64,000 bases of DNA from an uncultured Lachnospiraceae bacterium (GCA_910579465.1 CAJTUB010000002.1:368693-432692); one strand, 5' to 3'. Positions 42,527-51,770 are shown, counted from the stretch's first letter. Numbers and translations: made by a program. Notes: a model not told the origin generated them from the sequence alone.

Positions 42527-42994
42527 ATGGAACTTCTGGGTAAAAACAAAAATATGGAGGGAGCTGCTGCAGACGAGCCGTTGTACCGTGCGCTTGCTTG
42601 CGGAGACCTGCCTGCGGCTTATCTGTTGGGCAAGGATTTAAAGCAAAGCTCCAATCCTGCTACGGCGTTTAACTGCGGCTTGTGTCTGTTCCGGCTTGGT
42701 GAATGGGAAAAGGCGCTTGCGGAATTAAAGCATGCGGAGCAGACGTTTGGCAATCCGTCCGAGTATGAGATATCGGAAAGGAAGTTTCTTTTAAAGGCGT
42801 TTGAGGTTTCGGGCAGTGCAGAAGCGTTTTTACCGCTCGACCCCGGCGCACCGTCAAGGTGCGGGCGCTATGCGCTGATACGCACACGGTGGCTGATTGC
42901 GCTGTGTCTTTTTCAGCTCGGACGCGAGAGCGAAGCCGCGCCGATTGTGCGGTTCTTATCGCAGTACAATATCCAAATAGATTCTAATATTTAA
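42527..42994 (+). CDS. small helical-repeat (TPR-like) protein
   Basis: A 155-residue protein. The central helices AFNCGLCLFRLGEWEKALAE and RTRWLIALCLFQLGRESEAA have the Gly/Ala/Leu spacing of tetratricopeptide units. No signal peptide. The ATG at 42527 follows AAAGGGGGA; ATG 42506 lacks a site. It lies between ankyrin genes 3 and 4 (gaps 23 and 12 nt), so it is probably part of their function. Confidence 0.7.
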   Translation: MELLGKNKNMEGAAADEPLYRALACGDLPAAYLLGKDLKQSSNPATAFNCGLCLFRLGEWEKALAELKHAEQTFGNPSEYEISERKFLLKAFEVSGSAEAFLPLDPGAPSRCGRYALIRTRWLIALCLFQLGRESEAAPIVRFLSQYNIQIDSNI

Positions 42995-43006
42995 GGAGAA
43001 AAAAAT

Positions 43007-43987
43007 ATGCAGATGGACAATATGCTTTTACAGGCATGTAAAAACAACCAGAAAAGTGTCGTACAGATGTTTTTGAAGCGTGGTGGCGTAGACGTCAATA
43101 AGCGCGACGAATCCGGCAACACCCCGTTAATCTATTCGTGCATGAAAAATTCGCGCGATTTGGTGAAAATGCTGATTGAAGGCGGCGCAGACGTCAATCT
43201 CGCGAATATCAGGGTGCGGTATCCGTTGCATTTTGCCGGAGAAGCGGGGAATTACGAGATTATTGATTTGCTCGTAGGAGCGGGTGCGGATGTCAACTGT
43301 ACCGACAAGGAGGGGGTTACGCCGCTTATGCTGCTGGCGCAGAGCGGCAAGACAGACGCGGCGCTTAAGTTCCTCAAATACGACGGAGTAGATGTCGAGC
43401 TCAAGGATAATAATAACAATAAGGCGATTGATTATGCAACCTCTGCGGGGCTCAGGGAGCTTGTGAAGGCACTTTCCCAGGATGCAGAGGAGCATGCTGA
43501 CATCTACGGTAATACCACGCTGCATCATGCCTGTTGGGAGGACCGTGTTGAGGTCGTTAAGGTGCTTATCGAAAAGGGCGCGGATGTCAACAAGGTCAAT
43601 GACGACGGAGAGACCCCGCTGTTTCTTGCAGTGCGCAGGGCGAATCTTGTCATTACTGAGAAGCTGCTTGCGGCCGGTGCAAAGACCAACCTGGCGAATA
43701 TCAACGGCGTGATGCCGCTGCACGTTGCCGCGGACAGCGGCGAGCAGTTTATCGGTACGGCGCTTTTAGATGCCGGTGCCGATATCAATGAAAAGACTTC
43801 GTATGGGCAGACTCCGCTGATTTGTGCGGCAAAAAGCGGTAAAAATGATTTTACGGCGCTGCTGATTGAAAAGGGCGCAGACGTGAATGCAGTTGACAAC
43901 GAACAGCACAGCGCGCTTTATTATGCGTCGGAAGCAGGCTTTGATGAAATTGTAGGGCAGCTTCTTATGACAGGCGCGGAAAACTGA
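43007..43987 (+). CDS. ankyrin-repeat protein 4 (repeats only)
   Basis: 326 residues, almost wholly ankyrin units in a regular 30-34 residue period (GNTPLIYSCMKNSRDLVKML, RYPLHFAGEAGNYEIIDLL, GNTTLHHACWEDRVEVVKVL, GETPLFLAVRRANLVITEKL, GVMPLHVAADSGEQFIGTAL, GQTPLICAAKSGKNDFTALL). It lacks the acidic N-terminal domain of genes 1-3. AAGGAG precedes the ATG. Last gene of the cluster, before the hairpins at 43997-44066. Confidence 0.88.
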   Translation: MQMDNMLLQACKNNQKSVVQMFLKRGGVDVNKRDESGNTPLIYSCMKNSRDLVKMLIEGGADVNLANIRVRYPLHFAGEAGNYEIIDLLVGAGADVNCTDKEGVTPLMLLAQSGKTDAALKFLKYDGVDVELKDNNNNKAIDYATSAGLRELVKALSQDAEEHADIYGNTTLHHACWEDRVEVVKVLIEKGADVNKVNDDGETPLFLAVRRANLVITEKLLAAGAKTNLANINGVMPLHVAADSGEQFIGTALLDAGADINEKTSYGQTPLICAAKSGKNDFTALLIEKGADVNAVDNEQHSALYYASEAGFDEIVGQLLMTGAEN

Positions 43988-44034
43988 GGAAATCACTGCT
44001 TTCATCAGCATTTCCCTGATGAAACAGTAATACA

Positions 44035-44066
44035 GCCGGGGCTGCCACAGGAAGGACAGCCCCGGC
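44035..44066. terminator. bidirectional terminator after the ankyrin cluster
   Basis: A perfect 10-bp GC stem (GCCGGGGCTG with CAGCCCCGGC) with a 12-nt loop, between convergent genes. A second hairpin (CTG-TTTCATCAG with CTGATGAAACAG, one bulge) lies just before it at 43997-44027. Confidence 0.65.
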
Positions 44067-44104
44067 TTACAAGCGGAAGATAGCTTTTATTTAAGGAAAA
44101 CCTG

Positions 44105-45175
44105 TCAGATTTCTGACTTTTGCATGATTCGTTCCATCCAATAGGTGGAAATAACTTCGTGATATAAGTTATTGCGTTTTGCTTCACCGACATTCATGTG
44201 ACCGCCAAAAATCACAAAGGCGTCCTTTTTTTCTGTAATAAAATGTGACGGGAAACGATAACGTCCATTTTCATTTTTGAATTGGTTCAGGTAAGTAAGT
44301 GCCAGGCGAAACCATTCGGAAGACCTTGCCGTTTCAAAATGGGAAAGAACAAACAAATTGAACAACAGCGGGGAGAGGTCTCCCTTATCAAATGCAGCAT
44401 TCTGAAAATCAGTCAAATGCAGCTTAAAAATAATTGCTTTGGCATGATAGTTTCCCTCCGGTACATAAAAGTAACCGTATCTGCGAATGATGTTCTGGTA
44501 GTTATCATCAAAAAACCATGCAACAATCGTTTCAATCTGCTGCTGTTCAGCCGCTGTAAGATATTGATACATTCCCGCAAAAAGCAGCAGGTCATGCATA
44601 TCCGGCAATATAATATGCCCGTCTGCATATAAATCCGGATTGATAACGAATGGCTGCCATTCTTTCTTGATTCCTTTTAATTGCGCCCCGTCTATATAGA
44701 TGTCGTAACGCTTTTGCTTTGTAAAAGGATATAGAAGCCCGATTCGCTGCCGGGCAATGTGCTTTACCGCATCATCTGCAAAATAGCCAAGCAGGGGCAG
44801 GAAACAGCTCAGGACTTTTTCATAATCACGATAATGATAGAGCTTTCCAAAACTCAATTCTTTTGATGGAGAAGTCTGGATGTGCTCATTTAAAAATTTT
44901 TGAATGAATGCCATGTTTTCTGCAAATACATCAATACTTTTTGATAAACCCAAAATCCAGCACTTCCCTAAAATGTTTTCCATTCTGTAATCATGGCTTC
45001 CGTGGATTTCCCCGATTGTATTATCCTTTGCACGTTCGGAAAGCTGTAGCAGCCAATCAGAAACCTCTCCGTTCTGCAAAAATCTTTTAAGATATTTACG
45101 ATCGCCTGTCAGAATATAGCGAATGGGAATCCCTGCATTTTCCAATAACCATGTTCTGTTCCATTCTTTTTCCAT
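44105..45175 (-). CDS. unrecognised 356-residue protein
   Basis: I cannot assign a family. The protein is soluble, mainly helical, with no signal peptide or membrane span. Aromatic-rich segments recur (WLLENAGIPIRYILTGDRKY, LYHYRDYEKVLSCFLPLLGY, PDMHDLLLFAGMYQYL, ENGRYRFPSHFI, GGHMNVGEAKRNNLYHEVIS, WMERIM). The pattern of alternating helices with conserved aromatics recalls alpha/alpha-toroid proteins, but I would not assert it. The ATG at 45175 follows GGGAG; a GTG at 45223 lies inside its promoter. It is a one-gene unit. Confidence 0.75.
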   Translation of the reverse strand: MEKEWNRTWLLENAGIPIRYILTGDRKYLKRFLQNGEVSDWLLQLSERAKDNTIGEIHGSHDYRMENILGKCWILGLSKSIDVFAENMAFIQKFLNEHIQTSPSKELSFGKLYHYRDYEKVLSCFLPLLGYFADDAVKHIARQRIGLLYPFTKQKRYDIYIDGAQLKGIKKEWQPFVINPDLYADGHIILPDMHDLLLFAGMYQYLTAAEQQQIETIVAWFFDDNYQNIIRRYGYFYVPEGNYHAKAIIFKLHLTDFQNAAFDKGDLSPLLFNLFVLSHFETARSSEWFRLALTYLNQFKNENGRYRFPSHFITEKKDAFVIFGGHMNVGEAKRNNLYHEVISTYWMERIMQKSEI

Positions 45176-45205
45176 GTGATTCTCCCGAAGTGTATTTTGC
45201 AAATT

Positions 45206-45234
45206 ATTATAGTCAAAAATCACGGAAAGTACAA
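45206..45234 (-). promoter_or_regulatory. promoter of the 356-residue protein gene
   Basis: Minus strand TTGTAC (45234-45229), 17 nt, TATAAT (45211-45206). It leaves about 30 nt to the ATG at 45175. Confidence 0.75.
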
Positions 45235-45436
45235 GTTTTTATCTGTTGCGTTTCCTACCTCTTTTCATTTTCTTGAAAATGTGTTACACTGATAGATAAG
45301 GTTTGGACACCCTGTGGCAGATTCTGGAAGCCTGCAGGTGTGTCAATCAAGTGCTGCCGCGGCGGGTTCTCTGCCTGACGGCGGTGTCAGGGGGCGCCCT
45401 GGCGGGACAGAGAGATGATGTGAGGAGATTACTGGA

Positions 45437-47818
45437 ATGGATATCTGTGAACAGTTAAAAAATGAGCTTGGCATCCGGGCAGAGCAGGTGACGGCTGCCG
45501 TAAAGCTGATTGACGAGGGAAATACGATTCCGTTTATTGCGCGTTACCGGAAGGAGGCAACGGGTTCGTTAAACGACGAGGTGCTGCGGAACCTTTACGA
45601 GCGCCTTGTATATCTGAGGAATCTGGAGGAAAAGAAGGAACAGATTTTACGGAGCATTGAGGAGCAGGGAAAGCTGACAGAGGAGTTAAAGGCACAGATT
45701 CTTGCCGCGGCGACGTTGGTGGAGGCAGAGGACTTGTACCGCCCGTACCGTCCGAAGAGAAGGACCCGTGCCACGGTGGCAAAGGAAAAGGGACTGGAGC
45801 CTCTGGCAGAGCTTTTGCTTTTGCAGGAGCTTACCGTACCGGCGGCAGAGGCGGCAGCGGAGTATGTAAAGGAGGCAGAGGATGCCGCGCTTTCCGTCAA
45901 GACGCCGGAGGAGGCGGTGGAGGGCGCCCTGGATATTATTGCAGAGCAGATTTCCGACGATGCCGAGTACCGCCGTTATATCCGCGAGCTTACGATGGAA
46001 GAGGGAAGGATTGTTTCCGCCGCAAAGGAGGAAAAGGCAGAGTCGGTATACGAGATGTATTATGACTTTGAAGAGAGCGTTGCAAAGCTTCCGGGGCACC
46101 GGATTCTGGCGCTGAACCGCGGAGAGGCGGAAAAGGTGCTGACCGTGAAGGTGAACGCGCCGGAGGAGCGGATTTTACAGTATCTGCGCACGAAGGTGAT
46201 TACAAAGAAGAATGAATATACCGACGGGCTGCTTGCCGCAGCTGCCGGGGATGCTTACCACCGTCTGATTGCACCGGCAATCGAACGCGAAATCCGCAGT
46301 GAGCTTACAGAAAAGGCGGAGGACGGGGCAATCAGGGTGTTCGGGAAGAATCTGGTGCAGCTTCTGATGCAGCCGCCGATTGCGGGACAGACCGTACTCG
46401 GCTGGGACCCGGCGTTCCGGACCGGCTGTAAGTTAGCCGTCGTGGACCCGACCGGGAAGGTGCTCGATACAGTAGTGATTTACCCGACTGCGCCACAGAA
46501 TAAGGTGGAGGAGTCCAAGCGTATTTTAAAGAAGCTGATTGAAAAGTACAATGTCACCCTGATTTCTGTCGGAAACGGCACGGCGTCCAGGGAGTCGGAG
46601 ACGGTGATTGTGGAGCTTTTGAAGGAAATCAACAAGCCGGTACAGTATGTGATTGTCAACGAGGCGGGAGCGTCCGTTTACTCTGCGAGCAAGCTGGCAA
46701 CCGAGGAGTTTCCGGAGTTCGACGTAGGACAGCGGAGCGCGGCTTCCATCGCACGCCGCCTGCAGGACCCGCTGGCAGAGCTTGTAAAGATTGACCCGAA
46801 GTCCATCGGCGTCGGACAGTACCAGCATGACATGAACCAGAAGAAGCTTTCCGAGGCGCTTTCCGGCGTAGTGGAGGACTGTGTAAACAAGGTCGGCGTA
46901 GACCTGAATACCGCGTCGGCGCCGTTATTGGAGTATGTGTCCGGTATTTCAAAGCCGATTGCAAAAAATATTGTGGCATACCGTGAGGAAAACGGGAGGT
47001 TCCGGAGCCGTAAGGAGCTTTTAAAGGTAGCAAAGCTCGGTCCGAAGGCATATGAGCAGTGCGCCGGGTTCCTCCGGATTAACGACGGTACGAATCCGTT
47101 GGATGCAACCAGCGTGCATCCGGAGTCCTACGAGGCGGCGGAGAAGCTTCTTTCCCGGCTCGGCTATACGACGGCGGATATCAAGAAGGTACAGGCGGAA
47201 CAGAAGAAGCTGCAGGAGCATGCCGGACGTGGCATAAAGGCGGGAGAGCCGCCGGTACGCAAACGGGAAAAGGAGAACCGCCTGCGCGTAAAGGGCGGGA
47301 ATACCGCTATGGCACAGGCGCTGATGGCAGCAATGGGCGGTATGGCTTTTGAAGATACAAAGCAGCCGGAGGAAAGGAAGGCGTCCGGAAGGAGGACAGA
47401 GGAGGCAGCACCGGAGGGGCTCTCCGGCATCGGCCGCCAGATTAAGAATAAGGCGGCACTGGCAGAGGAGCTTGGCATCGGTGAGATTACGCTGACAGAT
47501 ATCATTAAGGAGTTAGAAAAGCCGGGGCGCGACCCGCGTGAAGAGATGCCGAAGCCGATTCTCCGTACCGATGTACTGGAAATGAAGGACTTGACAGAGG
47601 GCATGATTTTAAAGGGAACCGTGCGCAATGTTATTGACTTTGGTGCGTTCGTGGATATCGGCGTACATCAGGACGGCCTGGTACATGTGTCCCAGATGTC
47701 CGATAAGCGCTTTATCAAGCACCCGTTAGACGCGGTCAGCGTAGGCGATGTTGTAGAGGTTAAGGTCTTAAGCGTGGATGTGGCAAAGAAGCGCATCCAG
47801 CTGACAATGATTTTATAA
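45437..47818 (+). CDS. tex: Tex-family RNA-binding transcription accessory protein
   Basis: A 793-residue cytoplasmic protein in the usual Tex order: N-terminal helical domain (VPFIARYRKEATGSLND pattern near residues 32-47), YqgF-like RNase H fold (VLGWDPAFRTGCKLAVVDP, about 325-450), helix-hairpin-helix (about 500-560, YVSGISKPIAKNIVAYRE) and a C-terminal S1 domain (about 715-790, GTVRNVIDFGAFVDIGVHQD). It is slightly longer than most because of a basic linker around residues 600-670. GAGGAG precedes the ATG. The 45235-45436 gap contains GC-rich inverted stretches but no clear promoter other than a weak TACACT -10. Confidence 0.96.
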   Translation: MDICEQLKNELGIRAEQVTAAVKLIDEGNTIPFIARYRKEATGSLNDEVLRNLYERLVYLRNLEEKKEQILRSIEEQGKLTEELKAQILAAATLVEAEDLYRPYRPKRRTRATVAKEKGLEPLAELLLLQELTVPAAEAAAEYVKEAEDAALSVKTPEEAVEGALDIIAEQISDDAEYRRYIRELTMEEGRIVSAAKEEKAESVYEMYYDFEESVAKLPGHRILALNRGEAEKVLTVKVNAPEERILQYLRTKVITKKNEYTDGLLAAAAGDAYHRLIAPAIEREIRSELTEKAEDGAIRVFGKNLVQLLMQPPIAGQTVLGWDPAFRTGCKLAVVDPTGKVLDTVVIYPTAPQNKVEESKRILKKLIEKYNVTLISVGNGTASRESETVIVELLKEINKPVQYVIVNEAGASVYSASKLATEEFPEFDVGQRSAASIARRLQDPLAELVKIDPKSIGVGQYQHDMNQKKLSEALSGVVEDCVNKVGVDLNTASAPLLEYVSGISKPIAKNIVAYREENGRFRSRKELLKVAKLGPKAYEQCAGFLRINDGTNPLDATSVHPESYEAAEKLLSRLGYTTADIKKVQAEQKKLQEHAGRGIKAGEPPVRKREKENRLRVKGGNTAMAQALMAAMGGMAFEDTKQPEERKASGRRTEEAAPEGLSGIGRQIKNKAALAEELGIGEITLTDIIKELEKPGRDPREEMPKPILRTDVLEMKDLTEGMILKGTVRNVIDFGAFVDIGVHQDGLVHVSQMSDKRFIKHPLDAVSVGDVVEVKVLSVDVAKKRIQLTMIL

Positions 47819-47830
47819 GGAGTGCAGTCG

Positions 47831-48346
47831 ATGAATGAAGTAAAGTTTTCGGTCCGGATTAAGGCAAAGGATATGTTTCTGTTTCTGCTGCAGCATTCCT
47901 ACCGCGGCGTGTCCCTTGTGGTAGATGTGCTGATTACCGCAGGCGCGGTTGCGCTTCTTTTGATGGGCTTCGGAAAGGATAATCCGGTGAAGACGGTGGC
48001 ATTGCTGTTTCTTGCGCTTTTGTTTACCGTGTTTTATCCAATACAGCTGTATCTACGCGCAAAAAGGCAGGTGGCAGGAAACGCCGTGTTCCAGAAGCCG
48101 TTAGAGTATGTGTTAAACGATGAAGGGATTACCATGAGCCAGGAGGAGGCGTCGGAGTCCTTTGCCTGGAGCGATGTGTTCCGGATTAAGGAGACGCGTT
48201 CCCTGATTATGGTGTATACCGGAAGGGTGTATGCCTGTGTCTGGCCGAAGCGTGAGCTTTCCGCCTGTGAGCCGCAGGTCAGGGAGCTGTTTCAAAAGCA
48301 CCTGACGGCAAAGGTAGCAGGGCGCAGTATCAGAAAGCAGGGGTAG
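47831..48346 (+). CDS. YcxB-like membrane protein
   Basis: A 171-residue protein with two adjacent membrane spans (about residues 25-50 and 53-75), followed by a soluble C-terminal domain with the YcxB-like pattern (YVLNDEGITMSQEEASESFA, WSDVFRIKETRSLIMVYTG). Function unknown for the family. Its ribosome site AAGGAG overlaps the tex stop codon, so it is co-transcribed with tex. Confidence 0.8.
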   Translation: MNEVKFSVRIKAKDMFLFLLQHSYRGVSLVVDVLITAGAVALLLMGFGKDNPVKTVALLFLALLFTVFYPIQLYLRAKRQVAGNAVFQKPLEYVLNDEGITMSQEEASESFAWSDVFRIKETRSLIMVYTGRVYACVWPKRELSACEPQVRELFQKHLTAKVAGRSIRKQG

Positions 48347-48364
48347 TGCCGGAAAGGAGCGTTT

Positions 48365-48787
48365 ATGGAACTGGAGAGCCATTCGGCGCAGGAGACCTAT
48401 GAAATCGGGCGGCAGCTTGGAGAACAGGCGCAGGCGGGAGAGGTATTCTGCCTTTCGGGTGACCTTGGTACAGGCAAGACGATATTTACAAAAGGGTTTG
48501 CCGCAGGTCTTTCGGTGACGGATACCGTAAACAGCCCGACCTTTACGATTGTGCAGGAGTATGCAGGCCGGATTCCGTTTTATCATTTTGATGTGTACCG
48601 CATACAGGAGCCGGAGGAAATGGAGGAAATCGGCTATGAGGACTATTTTTTCGGCGAGGGCGTGTGTATCATCGAGTGGGCGGAGCTGATAGAGGAGCTG
48701 CTGCCGGAGCATGCGGTAAGGGTCTGTATCCGGAAGGACCTGGAGAAAGGAACGGAGTACCGCCGGATAACGATAGAAAAGCCATGA
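48365..48787 (+). CDS. tsaE: tRNA t6A synthesis ATPase TsaE
   Basis: A 140-residue P-loop ATPase that supports the TsaB-TsaD complex in making t6A37 on ANN-decoding tRNAs. Walker A is GDLGTGKTIFTKG (about residues 37-49); also NSPTFTIVQEY, YHFDVYRI, and IIEWAELIEELLP. It is followed 10 nt later by tsaB-rimI. Confidence 0.95.
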   Translation: MELESHSAQETYEIGRQLGEQAQAGEVFCLSGDLGTGKTIFTKGFAAGLSVTDTVNSPTFTIVQEYAGRIPFYHFDVYRIQEPEEMEEIGYEDYFFGEGVCIIEWAELIEELLPEHAVRVCIRKDLEKGTEYRRITIEKP

Positions 48788-48797
48788 GGTGAAAGCA

Positions 48798-49934
48798 ATG
48801 AAGATTTTGGCAATTGACAGCTCGGGGCTGACTGCTTCCGCGGCAGTTGCCACCGAAGAAGCAGTATTGGCAGAGTATACGACGAATTACAAAAAGACAC
48901 ATTCGCAGACGCTGCTGCCGATGATTGATGAGATTATAAGAATGACAGAAACGGACCTTGCCACGATTGATGCGATTGCGGTCAGCGCGGGCCCAGGCTC
49001 TTTTACCGGGCTCCGCATCGGGGCCGCTACGGCAAAGGGGCTGGGACAGGCATTGAAAAAGCCTTTGATTGCCGTGCCGACGACCGAGATGCTTGCCTGG
49101 AACCTGTGCGGTACCGGCGGGGTTATCTGCCCGTTGATGGATGCCAGACGTTCGCAGGTCTATACCGGACTGTACCGCTGGAACAGGGAAAGCGCCGCGA
49201 TGGATTGTCTGACGGCGCAGTGTGCCGTGCCAGTGGAGGAAGTGATTGCCGGGGTAAACCGCAGAGGAGAGCCGGTAACATATCTCGGCGACGGGGTGGA
49301 CGCTTACCGGGAGGTGTTGGAGAAAATGACAGCTGTGCCGTTTTTCTTGGCACCGCTTCATCTCGGGAAGCAGCGTGCGGCATCCCTGGCGGCGTGTGCG
49401 TTCGGCTATGCGGCAAAAGGCGGGCTGCAGACTGCGGCAGAGTTTGTGCCGGTCTATCTGCGCAAGTCGCAGGCAGAGCGGGAACGGGAAGAAAAGAGCC
49501 GGAAACTCCGGCGGATGAGTGCGGAAGATGTGGCGGAGGTTGCGGCGTTGGAAGCGGAAAATTTTTCAAGACCGTGGAGCGCCGCGGCATTTGAAGGGCT
49601 GCTTTCTGACGAAAATTATATTGTTTTAGTGCTACGGGAGGCGGAAATGCTTGCCGGGTACTGTGTTCTTCTTTGCGCCGGGGAAGAGGCGGATATTACC
49701 AATGTCTGCACGGCGGCACCGGTAAGAGGGCAGGGCGTCGCAACGGCGCTGCTGACAGCCCTTATGAAAGAGGGAAGCGCACGGGCAGTGAAGCAGTATT
49801 TTCTGGAAGTACGGCAGGGAAATCAGGCAGCGAGGGCGCTTTATAAAAAGCTCGGCTTTCAAGAGACCGGAATCCGGAAGGATTATTACGAGGAACCGAG
49901 GGAAAATGCAGTATTGATGAAGCGCATGGAGTGA
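48798..49934 (+). CDS. tsaB: TsaB-RimI fusion protein
   Basis: A 378-residue fusion. Residues 1 to about 225 are TsaB, the inactive ASKHA partner of TsaD (MKILAIDSSGLTASAAV, SAGPGSFTGLRIG, CPLMDARRSQVY). Residues about 235-378 are a GNAT acetyltransferase of the RimI type (FSRPWSAAAFEGLLSDENYI, APVRGQGVATALL, VRQGNQAARALYKKLGF), which acetylates the N-terminus of ribosomal protein bS18 in the classical case. Usually these are separate neighbouring genes. The ATG at 48798 with GAGGTG is preferred to GTG 48789. Confidence 0.95.
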   Translation: MKILAIDSSGLTASAAVATEEAVLAEYTTNYKKTHSQTLLPMIDEIIRMTETDLATIDAIAVSAGPGSFTGLRIGAATAKGLGQALKKPLIAVPTTEMLAWNLCGTGGVICPLMDARRSQVYTGLYRWNRESAAMDCLTAQCAVPVEEVIAGVNRRGEPVTYLGDGVDAYREVLEKMTAVPFFLAPLHLGKQRAASLAACAFGYAAKGGLQTAAEFVPVYLRKSQAEREREEKSRKLRRMSAEDVAEVAALEAENFSRPWSAAAFEGLLSDENYIVLVLREAEMLAGYCVLLCAGEEADITNVCTAAPVRGQGVATALLTALMKEGSARAVKQYFLEVRQGNQAARALYKKLGFQETGIRKDYYEEPRENAVLMKRME

Positions 49935-50015
49935 CCTTCCACAATTATTACCACTACACTTTTTCAGGAAAAAGAGGTATAATTGCACTACGGGGGAACG
50001 AAAGGAGTGTAGTGG

Positions 50016-50243
50016 ATGAAAGAGGAAGAGATTTGTAATTGCTGCGGACGGGTATTGCGGACAACCAGAAGCGGAAAGACTGTGACGGAGGACGCGCTTC
50101 ATATTTGCAAGGAGTGGGGGTATTTTTCCGAAAAGGATTTGCAGATTCATCATATTATTTTATGCGAAGAATGTTATGATGCGTGGATAAAGCAGTTTAA
50201 AGTGCCTGTGAAAATAGAAAAAAAGCAGGAGGTTTTATGTTAG
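50016..50243 (+). CDS. small double-CxxC protein
   Basis: A 75-residue protein with CNCCGR near the start and CEECYDAW near residue 52, plus HICKEW between, a plausible zinc-binding set. No named family. AAAGGAG precedes the ATG. Its last 7 nt overlap the rnz start (ATGTTAG), so translation of the two is coupled. A TATAAT (49978-49983) lies upstream without a strong -35. Confidence 0.7.
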   Translation: MKEEEICNCCGRVLRTTRSGKTVTEDALHICKEWGYFSEKDLQIHHIILCEECYDAWIKQFKVPVKIEKKQEVLC

Positions 50244-51151
50244 AAGTTTGTTTGCTGGGAAGCGGAGGAATGATGCCGCTTCCGAATCGCCGGCTGACGG
50301 CGCTGATGACGCGGTTGAACGGCAGCGGTCTGCTGATTGACTGCGGCGAGGGGACGCAGGTCGCAATCAGGGAAAAGGGATGGAGCTTTCATGGGATTGA
50401 CGTCATCTGTTTTACCCATTACCACGGAGACCACATCAGCGGGCTGCCGGGGCTTTTGCTTTCTATGGGAAATGCAGAACGCACGGAGCCGGTGACGGTA
50501 ATCGGCCCGAAGGGGCTGGAGCGGGTGGTCGGCGCACTGCGGGTCATTGCCCCGGAGCTGCCGTTTCCGCTTCATTTTCGTGAGCTTACAGAGCCGGAGG
50601 AGACAGTTTTCTGCCACGGCTATGAGATAGAGGCTTATAAAGTAAACCACAATGTGCCGTGCTACGGCTATTCGCTTGTAGTACGGCGTACCGGGCGCTT
50701 TTTCCCGGAGCTTGCACAAGAGCACGGGGTTCCGAAGAAGTTCTGGAACCGTCTGCAGAAAGGAGAGACGATAGAGGAGGAAGGCGTGGTCTTTACGCCG
50801 GAGATGGTACTTGGACTGCCGCGGCGCGGCATCCGTCTTTCCTACTGTACGGACACAAGACCGACAAAGTCCATTGCTGCCCATGCAAGGGAAGCGGATT
50901 TGTTTATCTGTGAAGGAATGTACGGGGAGGAGGACCGGCTCGGAAAGGCGTTAGAACATAAGCATATGACGTTTTATGAGGCGGCAAGGCTGGCAAAGGA
51001 GGCAGAGGCGAAGGAATTATGGCTGACGCATTACAGCCCGTCATTAATTCGCCCGGAGGAGTATGTCCCTGCGGCAAGGAAGATTTTTCCTGCTGCGTTT
51101 GCAGGGAAGGACGGAAAAACGACGGTACTGGAGTTTGATAAGACGGAGTAA
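50237..51151 (+). CDS. rnz: ribonuclease Z
   Basis: A 304-residue metallo-beta-lactamase-fold tRNA 3' endonuclease. The motif HYHGDH occupies residues 61-66. Other family segments are LLIDCGEGTQ, the exosite-side AYKVNHNVPCYGY, SYCTDTRPT, and LTHYSP near the C-terminus. AGGAGG precedes the ATG by 5 nt. Confidence 0.96.
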   Translation: MLEVCLLGSGGMMPLPNRRLTALMTRLNGSGLLIDCGEGTQVAIREKGWSFHGIDVICFTHYHGDHISGLPGLLLSMGNAERTEPVTVIGPKGLERVVGALRVIAPELPFPLHFRELTEPEETVFCHGYEIEAYKVNHNVPCYGYSLVVRRTGRFFPELAQEHGVPKKFWNRLQKGETIEEEGVVFTPEMVLGLPRRGIRLSYCTDTRPTKSIAAHAREADLFICEGMYGEEDRLGKALEHKHMTFYEAARLAKEAEAKELWLTHYSPSLIRPEEYVPAARKIFPAAFAGKDGKTTVLEFDKTE

Positions 51152-51182
51152 TCCGGTGCGCATTGTAAAAAAGGAGGTGCCT

Positions 51183-51770
51183 ATGAAAAAAAGGATAGGA
51201 ACAATTGTTGCCATCCTGGTCCTGGCGGTCGGAATCATCGCATTGTACTGGTACATCGACCGGTCGGACAGGGACGAAATAGAGCCTGCCGGGACGGTGG
51301 CGGAGCAGGTCCTGGCAAGGGACCTGGAGAAGAATTATCCGCCGACCCCGTATGCGGTGGCGGAGCTTTACTGCGATATTGTAAAGGGGATTTATGACAA
51401 GGATACGACGGAGAAGCAGTTAGAAACGCTGGTGCAGATGCAGCTCCAGCTGTTCGATAAGGAGTTCGCGGAGTTAAACCCTTACGAGGCACTTCTTGAT
51501 GCGACAAAGGAGGAGCTTTCCGAGGCGGCGGAGAAGAAAATTGTTTTTGCCGGCTATGTCGTGGACCGCGCCAGCAATGTGGAAAAGTGGAAATATGAGA
51601 CCATAGAATATGCTTCTATCCAGCTGCAGTTTATTACGACCGGCGGCAGCGGAAGAAGTACAGCCTCCCGGACGCTGGTAATGCGCAGGGACGCGGACAA
51701 ACGGTATAAAATCATGGGGTGGAGGACTGCAGAAGACGGAGGAGGGGACAGTGAGAATCCTGGCAATTGA
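51183..51770 (+). CDS. membrane-anchored protein of unknown function
   Basis: A 195-residue protein: a basic start and one span (about residues 5-24, [20 protein letters not shown]), then an extracytoplasmic domain ([21 protein letters not shown] helices, then a beta tail with [18 protein letters not shown]). I do not recognise the family with certainty. AAGGAGG precedes the ATG at 51183. It overlaps tsaD by 20 nt, so the two are co-expressed. Confidence 0.75.
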   Translation: MKKRIGTIVAILVLAVGIIALYWYIDRSDRDEIEPAGTVAEQVLARDLEKNYPPTPYAVAELYCDIVKGIYDKDTTEKQLETLVQMQLQLFDKEFAELNPYEALLDATKEELSEAAEKKIVFAGYVVDRASNVEKWKYETIEYASIQLQFITTGGSGRSTASRTLVMRRDADKRYKIMGWRTAEDGGGDSENPGN

